DNA of 64,000 bases from Gammaproteobacteria bacterium (GTDB taxonomy: Bacteria; Pseudomonadota; Gammaproteobacteria; Ga0077536): positions 1 to 64,000 of the forward strand of contig JACQWY010000045.1 of NCBI GenBank assembly GCA_016209015.1. Reading direction: 5' to 3'. A program made the translations under genes and the position numbers. Below, piece after piece: positions 37,125 to 45,672 of this stretch; within the stretch, counting starts at the first letter, position 1; the number at the start of each line of letters is the position of its first letter. Under the pieces are notes generated by a model. That model was not told where the DNA came from, searched no databases, and saw only the letters and a program-made list of their open reading frames with translations.

Positions 37125-38115
37125 CGCGTCCTCGTTGCAGCAACTGGAGCAGGCGCTGTCCGAACAGTTCGGGCAGCTCTGCGGTGATCGGCAGGAACCA
37201 ATGGCGATCGGATGCGAAGGTCTCGCATTTCACCGCGTCCTTTTCGGTCATGATGATGGGGAAATCATCCGCGAATGCCAAGTCCCGGGCCGTGAAGGGA
37301 TGGTGATCCGGAAACGCGTGCGGCGTCACGCGCAGGCCTTTGCTCCGGAGCATCGTGAAATAACGGTCGGGGTTAGCGATGCCGGCAACCGCGTGCACGG
37401 CCTGACCGGAGAACGTCTCCAGCGGCTGGCTCCGCGCGCGGTCGGCGACACCGTAGAGCGTCGTACCGACGTACTTCATCGAAAACTCGCTGCGCCCGGC
37501 GATGCCGTTCGTGACCACGAAATCGGCTTCGGCGAGCCGCGACACCGGCTCGCGCAACGGCCCCGCAGGCAGACACAGGCCGTTGCCGAAACGGCGCACG
37601 CCATCTACGACGACGATCTCGACCGCGCGCGCGATGCCGTAGTGCTGCAGACCGTCGTCGCTGATCGCGATGTCGCAGCCGGCGTGCGCGACGAGCGCGC
37701 CGACGCTCGCCGCGCGGTCCGGCCCCGCGGCGACGGGACAGCGCGAGCGGCGCGCGAGCACGATCGCCTCATCGCCGACGGTATGCGGATCGCTGTCCGC
37801 GCGCACCTGCTGCGGCCAGTGCTTTGCCTGTCCGCCATAGCCGCGCGTGATGATGCCGGGCTTGAATCCCGCCTCGCGCAGGAAGGCGGCGATCCAGATC
37901 ACGAGCGGCGTCTTGCCCGTGCCGCCGACCGTGAGATTGCCGACCACGAGCACCGGGATTGTCGGTTGCGCGATGTTCAACAGGCCCGAGGTGTAGGCGA
38001 AGCGGCGCACGCCGATCGCCGCCTGGTAACCGAGACTCAGGGGCAGCAGGACGAGGGCCGACGGATGCCGGCCGTACCAGAGCTCGTCGAGCAGGCGGCT
38101 GAGCGCTGCTTTCAT
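37105..38115 (-). CDS. lpxK: Tetraacyldisaccharide 4'-kinase
   Basis: The 336-residue membrane-associated kinase has the P-loop [19 protein letters not shown] at about residue 57, then ITRGYGG, VGDEA and [11 protein letters not shown]. It phosphorylates the lipid A disaccharide to lipid IVA. The N-terminal hydrophobic helix matches the family. It lies 36 nt after exbD; in several relatives msbA stands here, but no msbA is present. Confidence 0.96.
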   Translation of the reverse strand: MKAALSRLLDELWYGRHPSALVLLPLSLGYQAAIGVRRFAYTSGLLNIAQPTIPVLVVGNLTVGGTGKTPLVIWIAAFLREAGFKPGIITRGYGGQAKHWPQQVRADSDPHTVGDEAIVLARRSRCPVAAGPDRAASVGALVAHAGCDIAISDDGLQHYGIARAVEIVVVDGVRRFGNGLCLPAGPLREPVSRLAEADFVVTNGIAGRSEFSMKYVGTTLYGVADRARSQPLETFSGQAVHAVAGIANPDRYFTMLRSKGLRVTPHAFPDHHPFTARDLAFADDFPIIMTEKDAVKCETFASDRHWFLPITAELPELFGQRLLQLLQRGRDGQETA

Positions 38116-38151
38116 GCCGGCCTCAGGCGGATTCGCGCGGCGAGCGGCGGA

Positions 38152-38571
38152 TCATTCCTCGTCCCGGGCCGTCGTGGGGAACGTGACGTGATAGAGGCCG
38201 ACGCGGCGCGCGGCGTCCATCACGTCGATGACGGACTGGTGCGTCGCCTCGCGGTCCGCGCTGATGACGACGAGCGGTTCGCCGTCGGCGGGCTTCGCGT
38301 CGCGCAAGGCCTGCTCGATCGTCGCGAGCTGGGAGTTCACGAGCGCCTGGCCCTTCACGAAGACCTGGCCCTTGCGGTCGATGGAGATGTCGATCTGTGC
38401 GGGCGGTGCGCTCTTCACCTCTGCGCTGGCCTGCGGCAGCGTGAGCTGGATCTCCGACTCCTTCACGAAGCGCGTCGAGACCATGAAGAAGATGACGAGC
38501 AACAGGATGACGTCGATGAGCGGCACCATCTCGATGCCCACGTCGTCGTCGTGTTTCGGACGGAAATTCAT
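38152..38571 (-). CDS. exbD: Biopolymer transport protein ExbD/TolR
   Basis: The 139-residue protein has one N-terminal membrane helix (DDVGIEMVPLIDVILLLVIFF-like, with the conserved pore aspartate in PLIDV) and a periplasmic domain with QVFVKGQALV. With ExbB it uses the proton gradient to drive TonB-type transport or related surface work. It stands 37 nt after exbB. Confidence 0.92.
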   Translation of the reverse strand: MNFRPKHDDDVGIEMVPLIDVILLLVIFFMVSTRFVKESEIQLTLPQASAEVKSAPPAQIDISIDRKGQVFVKGQALVNSQLATIEQALRDAKPADGEPLVVISADREATHQSVIDVMDAARRVGLYHVTFPTTARDEE

Positions 38572-38608
38572 GCGCGGTGTACCGACTCGTGCGCCCCGTG
38601 ACGGCGGC

Positions 38609-39247
38609 TCATGCCTGCGCCTCCTCCATCTCGGGATCGCGGCTGCGCTCGCCCTTCATCACTTCGACGAGCTTGAGCGCCTCCTGTTCCATGGTCATCA
38701 CGATGTCGTCGACCCGCGAGCGGAAGTAGCGATAGAAGAGCAGCGTCGGGATCGCGACCATGAGGCCGCCGGCGGTGCTGACGAGCGCCGTCGCGATGCC
38801 GCCCGCGAGCGCCGTGGGATCGCCGACGCCGTGCGAGCTCGCCGCGCTGAACATCTTGATCATGCCGATGACGGTGCCGAACAGGCCCAGCAGCGGCGCG
38901 ATCGAGGCGATCGTGCCGAGCATGTTCAGATGCCGGCCGAGCTCGTGCACGACGTGGCGGCCGACCTCCTCGATGCCCTCCTTCATCACCTCGCGGCTGA
39001 AACCGCGGTTCGCGAGCCCCGCCGCGAGCACGCGGCCGAGCGGCGAGCCGTCGCGCAAGGCCTGGACGCGGCGTTCGTCGAGCACGCCGGCGCGCGACCA
39101 CTGCCAGACCTGGGCGACGAGATTCGCGGGAGTGACGCGCTTGCGCTGGAGGGACCAGAAGCGCTCGATCACGATCGCCATGGAGGTGATCGAGCAGAGA
39201 ATGAGCGGCAGCATCGACCAGCCGCCGGCCTTGATCAATTCAAACAC
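38609..39247 (-). CDS. exbB: MotA/TolQ/ExbB proton channel protein
   Basis: The 212-residue protein has three membrane segments, GTIASIAPLLGLFGTVIGMI in the second, and IATALVSTAGGLMVAIPTLL in the third, the MotA/TolQ/ExbB pattern. It forms the channel around ExbD. It heads exbB-exbD-lpxK-Trm112-kdsB-phosphatase, a run with short gaps or overlaps that is probably one operon. Confidence 0.93.
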   Translation of the reverse strand: MFELIKAGGWSMLPLILCSITSMAIVIERFWSLQRKRVTPANLVAQVWQWSRAGVLDERRVQALRDGSPLGRVLAAGLANRGFSREVMKEGIEEVGRHVVHELGRHLNMLGTIASIAPLLGLFGTVIGMIKMFSAASSHGVGDPTALAGGIATALVSTAGGLMVAIPTLLFYRYFRSRVDDIVMTMEQEALKLVEVMKGERSRDPEMEEAQA

Positions 39248-39391
39248 TAATTTATCGACTCCTGCGGTACGGCCGCGCGCGTTGCCGCGTCGGCTCTCGA
39301 CGCCGCGATTTCTGGAGATCCCGGCCCACTCCCGCGCAATTCGGACGGCCCGGGCCGCCGGGCGCTGCAGACCTTACCAAACGCGGGGATC

Positions 39392-41686
39392 TTAGTGAAG
39401 GCCGGACAGGGCTTCCGGGCGCGGCGCGTCCTGCCAGTAATGCCGGTGCTCCAGGCGATGGGCGCGCACGCGCGTGCCGCGCGCCGTGAGCTCGAGATCG
39501 AGCGCCCCGAGCGCGCTCGTCTCGAGGATCGCCGCGCCGACCGCCCGGTAGTTCGCGACGACGCCGGGCGCCGGGAAGCCGAAACGGTTGCGATGTCCGG
39601 CCGCGACGAGCGCATAGCGCGGACGCACGGCCGCGACGAAGCCGGGATGCGAGGATGTCGCGCTGCCGTGATGCGGGACGACGATGATCGCCGAGCGCAG
39701 GGACGGCAGGGCCTGCAGCGCCTCCTCCGTCGCCGTTTCGCCGTCGCCGGGCAGGAGGATCGAGCCGCCCGCGGTCGTCACGCGCAATACGCACGAGCCG
39801 TCGTTGTCCGTCGCCGCGGGTGCTGCGGGATGGAGCACCGTGAACTGCACGCCGTCCCAGATCCAGCGTTCGCCGGCGGCACAGCGCTGCGCCGCCGGGA
39901 GCCGCGTCTCGCGCGGACTGACGAGGATGCGGCGCACCGGCAGCGCCTCGATCAGCGCCGGCGCACCGCCGACGTGATCGCTGTCGGGATGGCTCAGGAC
40001 GAGCGCGTCGATCGTGCGCACGCCACGCGCCCGCAGGAACGGCAGCACGACGCGCTCGCCGGCATTGCCGCCCGGATAGCGCGGCCCCGCATCGTAGACG
40101 AGCGTGTGGTGCGCCGTGCGCAGCACCGTCGCGAGTCCCTGTCCGACATCGAGCACCGTGAGCTGGAGCTCGCCCGGCGCGGGCCGCGCGCCGGCGCCGG
40201 CGGCCAGCGCGCAGAGCAGGAGCGGTGCCAGCCAGCGCCGCGCGGGCAAGAGCGGGATCCACCACACGAAGACCGCGAGTCCCGCGAGCAGCGCCGTCGC
40301 GGCGCCGGGCGCTGCCGGCAACGCGAGCACCGGCACGGCGCGATCGAGCCAGACGAGGTACTGCCACGCGAGCTCCCAGGACCACGCCGCGATCCGCCAC
40401 ATCATGGCTGCCGCGTCGGCCTGCAGCGGCGCGAGTGCGACACCGAGCAGGGCAAGCGGTGTCACGACGAACGTCGTCCACGGCACCGCGAGCAGGTTCG
40501 CCGCCGGCGCGCTCACGGCAATCGACTGGAACACGATGCCGATCAGCGGCGCGAGCCAGAGCGTGAAGCCGACGTGCTGCGCGATCTCCCGACGCATACG
40601 CCCCGCGGGCTGGCGCGTCGCGCTCATCAGGATGAGCAGACCGACGGCGCCGAACGACAACCAGAGACTCACCGAGAGGCTCGCCGCAGGATCGATCACG
40701 AGGATCACGGCGAGCGCGGCGAGCAGCGCGTCGGTCCCGAGCACGCGCTGACCGAACTGGCCGCAGAGCAGGCCTGCACTCACCATCAGCAGGGAACGCA
40801 CGGCAGGCACCTGCGCGCCGGCGAGCAGCGTGTACGCAGCGGCGGCGAGTATCGCGACCCACGGTGCGACGCGGGCCGCCGCGGCGAGCCGCAGCAGGCC
40901 GACGCTCCGGCTCCACAGCCAGCGCGTCGCGACGAACGCGAGGCCCGCGACGAGTGCGATGTGCAGGCCCGAAACGGACACGAGATGTGCAGTGCCGGTG
41001 TTGCGCAGGACGCGCCACGCCGGCACGTCGATGCCGCTCTCGTCACCGACCGCGAGCGCCACGATCACGTCACCGGCCGGGCCCGGCGCGGCAGCGCGGA
41101 TGGCCGCCGCGACCCGGGCGCGGGCGCGCTCCACGACGGCGGCCCCCGGCTGCGGATCGCAGCCGTTGCGGGGATGCGGCACGACGTAGCCGACGGCGTC
41201 GATGCCGCGCGCGAACTGCCAGCCCTCGCTGTCGAAACCGCCGGGATTCGCCGTGCCGTGCGGGCGCCGCAGCCGCACGGCGAAACGGCACACGGCACCC
41301 GGCTCGGGCAGGCTGCCGCGCGGCTCGTACCACGCGAGCTCGACCGTCCGCGGCCCGGTCACGGCGCGCGCTCCCTGTGCGAGAGCGTCGAGATCGACCT
41401 GCAGCCGCAGGCCGCGTGCGGCCGCCCGCGGCGCGCCGGCGAGCCGGCCGCTCGCGATCAGCGTCGCACCTTCGAACGCGGGCTCGAGACGGGCCGCGAG
41501 ATCGAGCCCGGCGCGCGCGACGGCCCAGGTGAAACCGAGCACGAGGACGATCGCGCCGCGCGGCAGGCGAGCGCGCAACGCCCAGCAGGTCGCAGGGAGC
41601 AAGAGCAGCAGCGGTAGCGGAGGCAGGGCGGGCAGGAGCTGGCACAGCAGCAGGCCCGCGCAGAGGCAGCACAGCGTCGCACGCAT
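39392..41686 (-). CDS. comEC: DNA uptake channel ComEC/Rec2
   Basis: The 764-residue protein has an N-terminal OB-like region, a competence domain of about ten membrane helices (TGTAHLVSVSGLHIALVAGL, the ComEC core) and a C-terminal metallo-beta-lactamase-like domain with VLDVGQGLAT, SHPDSDHVGGAPAL and PHHGSATS. ComEC carries single-stranded DNA into the cytoplasm during transformation. The ATG at 41686 was chosen because AAGGACG lies upstream and the signal-like start follows; a longer frame to 41767 is unlikely. Confidence 0.93.
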   Translation of the reverse strand: MRATLCCLCAGLLLCQLLPALPPLPLLLLLPATCWALRARLPRGAIVLVLGFTWAVARAGLDLAARLEPAFEGATLIASGRLAGAPRAAARGLRLQVDLDALAQGARAVTGPRTVELAWYEPRGSLPEPGAVCRFAVRLRRPHGTANPGGFDSEGWQFARGIDAVGYVVPHPRNGCDPQPGAAVVERARARVAAAIRAAAPGPAGDVIVALAVGDESGIDVPAWRVLRNTGTAHLVSVSGLHIALVAGLAFVATRWLWSRSVGLLRLAAAARVAPWVAILAAAAYTLLAGAQVPAVRSLLMVSAGLLCGQFGQRVLGTDALLAALAVILVIDPAASLSVSLWLSFGAVGLLILMSATRQPAGRMRREIAQHVGFTLWLAPLIGIVFQSIAVSAPAANLLAVPWTTFVVTPLALLGVALAPLQADAAAMMWRIAAWSWELAWQYLVWLDRAVPVLALPAAPGAATALLAGLAVFVWWIPLLPARRWLAPLLLCALAAGAGARPAPGELQLTVLDVGQGLATVLRTAHHTLVYDAGPRYPGGNAGERVVLPFLRARGVRTIDALVLSHPDSDHVGGAPALIEALPVRRILVSPRETRLPAAQRCAAGERWIWDGVQFTVLHPAAPAATDNDGSCVLRVTTAGGSILLPGDGETATEEALQALPSLRSAIIVVPHHGSATSSHPGFVAAVRPRYALVAAGHRNRFGFPAPGVVANYRAVGAAILETSALGALDLELTARGTRVRAHRLEHRHYWQDAPRPEALSGLH

Positions 41687-41827
41687 CGCAAATCGTCCTT
41701 GATTCGGGTCGGCGCCGCGCCCCGGCGCCTCGAGCGCGCGCCGTCCTGGCGCGCGAGCCGGCATCATAGCGCCGCGCCCGGCACGGCGTGAAGCGGCGTC
41801 CCGGCGCTGCGCAGCGCCGGGCCAGGC

Positions 41828-42517
41828 TCAGGCGGGCATGCCCGCCGCGAGCCGGCCGTCGTGAAGGTGCACGATGCGATCCATGCGCGCGGCGATGCCG
41901 CGATCGTGCGTGACGAGCACGAGGCCCGTGCGGAACTCCTGCTTCAGCGCGAGCATCGTCTCGAGCGTCACCTGCGCGGTGCGTTCGTCGAGGTTGCCCG
42001 TCGGCTCGTCAGCGAGCACGCACTGCGGCGCGGTGACGAGCGCGCGGGCAATCGCCGCACGCTGACGCTCGCCGCCCGAGAGCTCGGCGGGACGATGACC
42101 GAGGCGCGTCGCGAGCCCGACTTTCGCGAGCATGTCCGACGCGCGCCCGCGCGCTTCCGTGACCGCGACGCCGCCGATCAGCAGCGGCATCGCGACGTTC
42201 TCCAGCGCCGTGAATTCCGGCAGCAGATGATGGAACTGATAGACGAAGCCGAGCGCGCGGTTGCGCAGGAGTCCGCGTTCGACCTCGTTGAGCCGCGCGA
42301 TGTCGCGCCCGGCGATCGTCACGCTGCCGGTGGTCGGCACGTCGAGCCCGCCGAGGAGGTGCAGCAGCGTGCTCTTGCCGGAGCCCGAAGCACCGACGAT
42401 CGCGACGCTCTCGCCCGCCGCGAGCGTGAAGTCGACGCCGTTCAGCACCGCGACGTTCAACACGCCGTCGTGGAAGGTCTTCGTCAGCTCGCGCGCGACG
42501 ATTACGGAGTCACTCAT
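41828..42517 (-). CDS. lolD: Lipoprotein-releasing ABC transporter ATPase LolD
   Basis: The 229-residue ABC ATPase has Walker [19 protein letters not shown], signature [15 protein letters not shown], Walker [13 protein letters not shown] and the H-loop VTHD. With its membrane partner it extracts outer-membrane lipoproteins and hands them to LolA. It overlaps the lolC gene by 8 nt. Confidence 0.95.
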   Translation of the reverse strand: MSDSVIVARELTKTFHDGVLNVAVLNGVDFTLAAGESVAIVGASGSGKSTLLHLLGGLDVPTTGSVTIAGRDIARLNEVERGLLRNRALGFVYQFHHLLPEFTALENVAMPLLIGGVAVTEARGRASDMLAKVGLATRLGHRPAELSGGERQRAAIARALVTAPQCVLADEPTGNLDERTAQVTLETMLALKQEFRTGLVLVTHDRGIAARMDRIVHLHDGRLAAGMPA

Positions 42518-43772
42518 GACGCAGGACCTCGGCCGGACGGGTGCGGCTCGCGACCCACGCGGGGTAGAGCGGCGCGGAGAGGCACAGCACGATCGAAATC
42601 GCGATCGCGATCACGACGTCCTGCGGCCGGAGCTCCGCCGGGATTTCGCTGATGTAGTACACGTCGGGCGGCAGGATCTTGAAATGGAACCAGCGTTCGA
42701 GCGCGCCGACGATCGTCTCGACGTTCGCGGCGAGCAGCACGCCGACGGCGACGCCCGCGACGATGCCCGCCGCACCGATCAGCGCGCCCTGGTAGAGGAA
42801 GATGCCGAGCACGCGGCGCGGCGTCATGCCGAGCGTGCGCAGGATTGCGATCTCGGCGATCTTCTCGGCGACGACCATGACGAGCGTCGAGACGAGGTTG
42901 AAGGCCGCCACGCCGATGCTCAGCATCAGGATCACGAACATCACGATCTTCTCGGTCTTGAGCGCGCGGAAGAGATTCACGTGCGTCTCCGTCCAGTTCG
43001 TCGCGTGCACCGCGCCCGGCAGCGCGCGCAGGGCCGGGCCCGCGTTCAGCGCCGCGCCGAGCTCGCTCGCCGTGAACGGATCGCCGAGGCGCGCGCGCAC
43101 GCCGCTCACGCCGCTGCCGAGGCGGAACACCTTCGCCGCGTCCTCGAGGTGCATGAACGCCACCGAGCTGTCGTAGTCCTGCACGCCGGCCTCGAAGATG
43201 CCGGTGACGCGGCAGCGCTTCAGGCGCGGCAGCATGCCGGTCGCGGTGCGGATCGGCTCCGGCAGGACGAGCGTGACCTCGTCGCCGACGCCGAGGCCGA
43301 GCGCGTCGGCGAGCCCGCGCCCGAGCACGATGTTGAACGCCCCGCCCGTGAGACTGTCGAGCGTCCCGGCCTTCATGCGCGCGGCGACGACCGACACACC
43401 CGCCTCCTCCGCCGGCAGCACGCCGCGCACGAGCGCGCCCTGCACGGCGTTGTAGTGCGTCAGCATCGCCTCGCCCTCGACGTAGGGTGCGGTGGCCGCG
43501 ACGCGCCGATCGGCACGCAGCACGGCCGCGGCCGCGCGCCAGTCGCCGAGTGCGCCCTGCTCCGGTTTGACGCTAAGATGCGCGGCCATGCCGAGGATGC
43601 GCTCGCGGAGCTCGCGCTCGAATCCGTTCATGATCGAGAGGATCGTGATGAGCGAGGCGATGCCGAGCGCGACGCCCGCGATGGAAATCGAGGAAATCAG
43701 CGAAACGAACCGGGTGCGGCGTCGGGCGCGCGTGTAGCGCCAGCCGATGAACGCTTCGACGGGAGTAAACAT
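42510..43772 (-). CDS. lolC: Lipoprotein-releasing system permease LolC/LolE
   Basis: The 420-residue membrane protein starts [21 protein letters not shown] (quoted to 21 only as a landmark) and has four helices with a large periplasmic domain and the late FIGWRYTRA/FtsX-type core. A single permease gene may form a homodimer (LolF type) with LolD. A TATAAT on the minus strand at 43781-43786 sits about 10 nt before the ATG, suggesting a very short or absent leader. Confidence 0.93.
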   Translation of the reverse strand: MFTPVEAFIGWRYTRARRRTRFVSLISSISIAGVALGIASLITILSIMNGFERELRERILGMAAHLSVKPEQGALGDWRAAAAVLRADRRVAATAPYVEGEAMLTHYNAVQGALVRGVLPAEEAGVSVVAARMKAGTLDSLTGGAFNIVLGRGLADALGLGVGDEVTLVLPEPIRTATGMLPRLKRCRVTGIFEAGVQDYDSSVAFMHLEDAAKVFRLGSGVSGVRARLGDPFTASELGAALNAGPALRALPGAVHATNWTETHVNLFRALKTEKIVMFVILMLSIGVAAFNLVSTLVMVVAEKIAEIAILRTLGMTPRRVLGIFLYQGALIGAAGIVAGVAVGVLLAANVETIVGALERWFHFKILPPDVYYISEIPAELRPQDVVIAIAISIVLCLSAPLYPAWVASRTRPAEVLRHE

Positions 43773-43780
43773 TGGGCGCG

Positions 43781-43786
43781 ATTATA
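43781..43786 (-). promoter_or_regulatory. Candidate -10 element right before lolC
   Basis: A perfect TATAAT on the minus strand is followed by CGCGCCCA and then the lolC ATG at 43772. If it is used, transcription would start within a few bases of the start codon. No good -35 is visible. Confidence 0.35.
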
Positions 43787-43830
43787 GCGAATGCCCGCGC
43801 GGGGACGACAGGCGCGCCCGGGGTGCGACG

Positions 43831-44499
43831 GTGAAGCTGCTGGCATTGGAGACGGCGACGGACGCCTGCTCGGCGGCGCTGTTCATCGGCGGCGCGATCC
43901 GCGAGCGCTTCGAGCTCGCGCCCCAGCGCCACACGAAGCTCCTGTTGCCGATGGTCGGCGCGCTCTGCGCGGAAGCAGGCATCACACCGGCGGAGCTCGA
44001 AGCGATCGCGGTGAGCGTCGGCCCGGGGGCGTTCACGGGCGTGCGCATCGCCGCCTCGATCGCCCAGGGCCTCGCGATCGCGCATGAGCTGCCGATCGCG
44101 CCCGTGTCCACGCTCGCCGCGCTCGCGCAGGGAACTTTCAGACGCACCGGCCGCCGCTGCGTGCTGGCGACGCTCGATGCGCGACGCGGCGAGATCTACG
44201 TCGGCCGCTATGCCGTGCCGCCGGACTGCAGCAGCGTGACGGCACTCGCTCCCGATGCACTGTGTGCCCCCGACGCGCTCGATCCCGCCCTGCCCGCCCC
44301 GGACTGGATCGCGACCGGCCCGGGCTGGCAGGCCTATCGCGATACGCTCGAGCCGCGCTGCGGCGCGCGCGCCGAGCCCGGCGAACTCCAGCATCCGCGG
44401 GCGCTGGACGTCGCGACCCTCGGTCTCGCGATCCTGCAGGCCGGCGGCGGCGTGGCGCCGGAGCTGTTGCAGCCGGTCTATCTGCGCGGCGCGATCTGA
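43831..44499 (+). CDS. tsaB: tRNA t6A-modification protein TsaB
   Basis: The 222-residue protein has the TsaB N-terminus VKLLALETATDACSAAL and the SVGPGAFTGVRI motif at about residue 66. With TsaD and TsaE it makes the threonylcarbamoyladenosine at position 37 of ANN-decoding tRNAs. GTG at 43831 is the start because conserved sequence begins there. It is divergent from lolC and convergent with the phosphodiesterase. Confidence 0.93.
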   Translation: MKLLALETATDACSAALFIGGAIRERFELAPQRHTKLLLPMVGALCAEAGITPAELEAIAVSVGPGAFTGVRIAASIAQGLAIAHELPIAPVSTLAALAQGTFRRTGRRCVLATLDARRGEIYVGRYAVPPDCSSVTALAPDALCAPDALDPALPAPDWIATGPGWQAYRDTLEPRCGARAEPGELQHPRALDVATLGLAILQAGGGVAPELLQPVYLRGAI

Positions 44500-44517
44500 G
44501 CCTCGATCAGCCTCTTC

Positions 44518-45270
44518 TCATACCGGCACGCGCACGACGCGCGTGACGATTCTGCCGTCCGCGCGGAGCTCCAGCCGTCGATAAGCCGGCGGGCGCTCGT
44601 CGCGCTGGAACCGTATTGCGTGCGGCGCGAACTGCACGCAGGTGGACGGCGCGCCGAGCACGCGCACGGCGCCGCGCCGCTGCGCGACACTCTGGTGAAC
44701 GTGTCCGAACACGACGCCGCGCACGCGCCGGGCGCCGTCGAGCGCGGCCCAGAAACCACTCGCGTCGGCCAGACCCATCGCATCCATCCAGGGGCTCGCG
44801 ATCGGGACCGGCGGATGGTGGATCGCGACGAGCAGCGGACGTTCCGTCGCCGCGTGCGCGACGGCGGCGAGACGCTCGAGCTCGGACGGCGCGAGCGCAC
44901 CCCGGTCGAAGCCCGGCAGGTGACTGTCGAAGAGCTCGCAGCACCAGGCACCGAGCTCGAGTGAGCCGCCGCATTGTCCGCGCGCGCCCCAGTCCGTCGC
45001 GCGCATCGCGGCGGGATCGTCGTGATTGCCGGGGAGCACCGCGAATCGCAGCCCGGTTTCGCCGAGTCTTGCGGCGAGCCACGCATACGCCTCCGCTTCG
45101 CCGAGCTCGGCGAGATCGCCCGTCACGAGCAAGGCGCCCGGCCGCACGCGCTCGCGCGAAACGGCGGCGAGCACGGCGCCGAGCGTCTCGCGCGTCGCGC
45201 AGCCGCCGAGGCGACGCGCGGGATCTGCGAAGACATGGGTGTCGCTGATTTGAATGACGATGTCGGTCAT
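44518..45270 (-). CDS. CpdA-like metallophosphodiesterase
   Basis: The 250-residue calcineurin-like enzyme has QISDTHVF, VTGDLAELG, LPGNHDDP, IHHPP and FGHVHQ, the block set of 3',5'-cyclic-nucleotide phosphodiesterases such as CpdA. It probably degrades cAMP, but the substrate is not proved. GGGAGG sits 7 nt before the ATG at 45270; the ATG two codons upstream is too close to it. Confidence 0.82.
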   Translation of the reverse strand: MTDIVIQISDTHVFADPARRLGGCATRETLGAVLAAVSRERVRPGALLVTGDLAELGEAEAYAWLAARLGETGLRFAVLPGNHDDPAAMRATDWGARGQCGGSLELGAWCCELFDSHLPGFDRGALAPSELERLAAVAHAATERPLLVAIHHPPVPIASPWMDAMGLADASGFWAALDGARRVRGVVFGHVHQSVAQRRGAVRVLGAPSTCVQFAPHAIRFQRDERPPAYRRLELRADGRIVTRVVRVPV

Positions 45271-45533
45271 GGCCATGCCTCCCGGGGGGCCGGGATCTTG
45301 CCGCCCTCCGGCGCCGGGGGCCAGCGCGCGACGTCGGCCGGAGCCGCGATCTTGCGTCGGCCACACCACTACGACGCGTCCGTCCGCCCGGCGCGCGGCC
45401 CCGCGCGCCGGCGTTCCGGCCACCACTCCGGCCGCGGCTCGTAAACGCCTGATCGGCCACGGGATCGCCGGGTTGTCCCCAGCTTGCCCCCAGTTTCCGC
45501 ACTGCTTTCGCCCTCGGCAGCGCACAATACTGT

Positions 45534-45591
45534 CCACAGGATGCTGTGGTACGAAAGCACCTTGACCACACGATATTGTGGTGCCTACAAT
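45534..45591 (+). promoter_or_regulatory. nrdAB promoter with a pair of NrdR boxes
   Basis: Two 16-bp palindromes, CCACAGGATGCTGTGG (45534-45549) and CCACACGATATTGTGG (45566-45581), start 32 bp apart. That is three helical turns, the standard NrdR spacing. TTGACC (45562-45567) and TACAAT (45586-45591) form a -35/-10 pair 18 bp apart, and box 2 covers the spacer. This predicts repression of nrdAB by NrdR when (d)ATP is high. The rest of the 402-nt gap 45271-45672 shows no gene. Confidence 0.85.
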
Positions 45592-45672
45592 CTTTAACGC
45601 TCGACAAGAACAGCCTCCCGGAACGCCCGTTCCCGGACCGGTCCCGACCCAGACTCGCATTGAGGGAGATGC

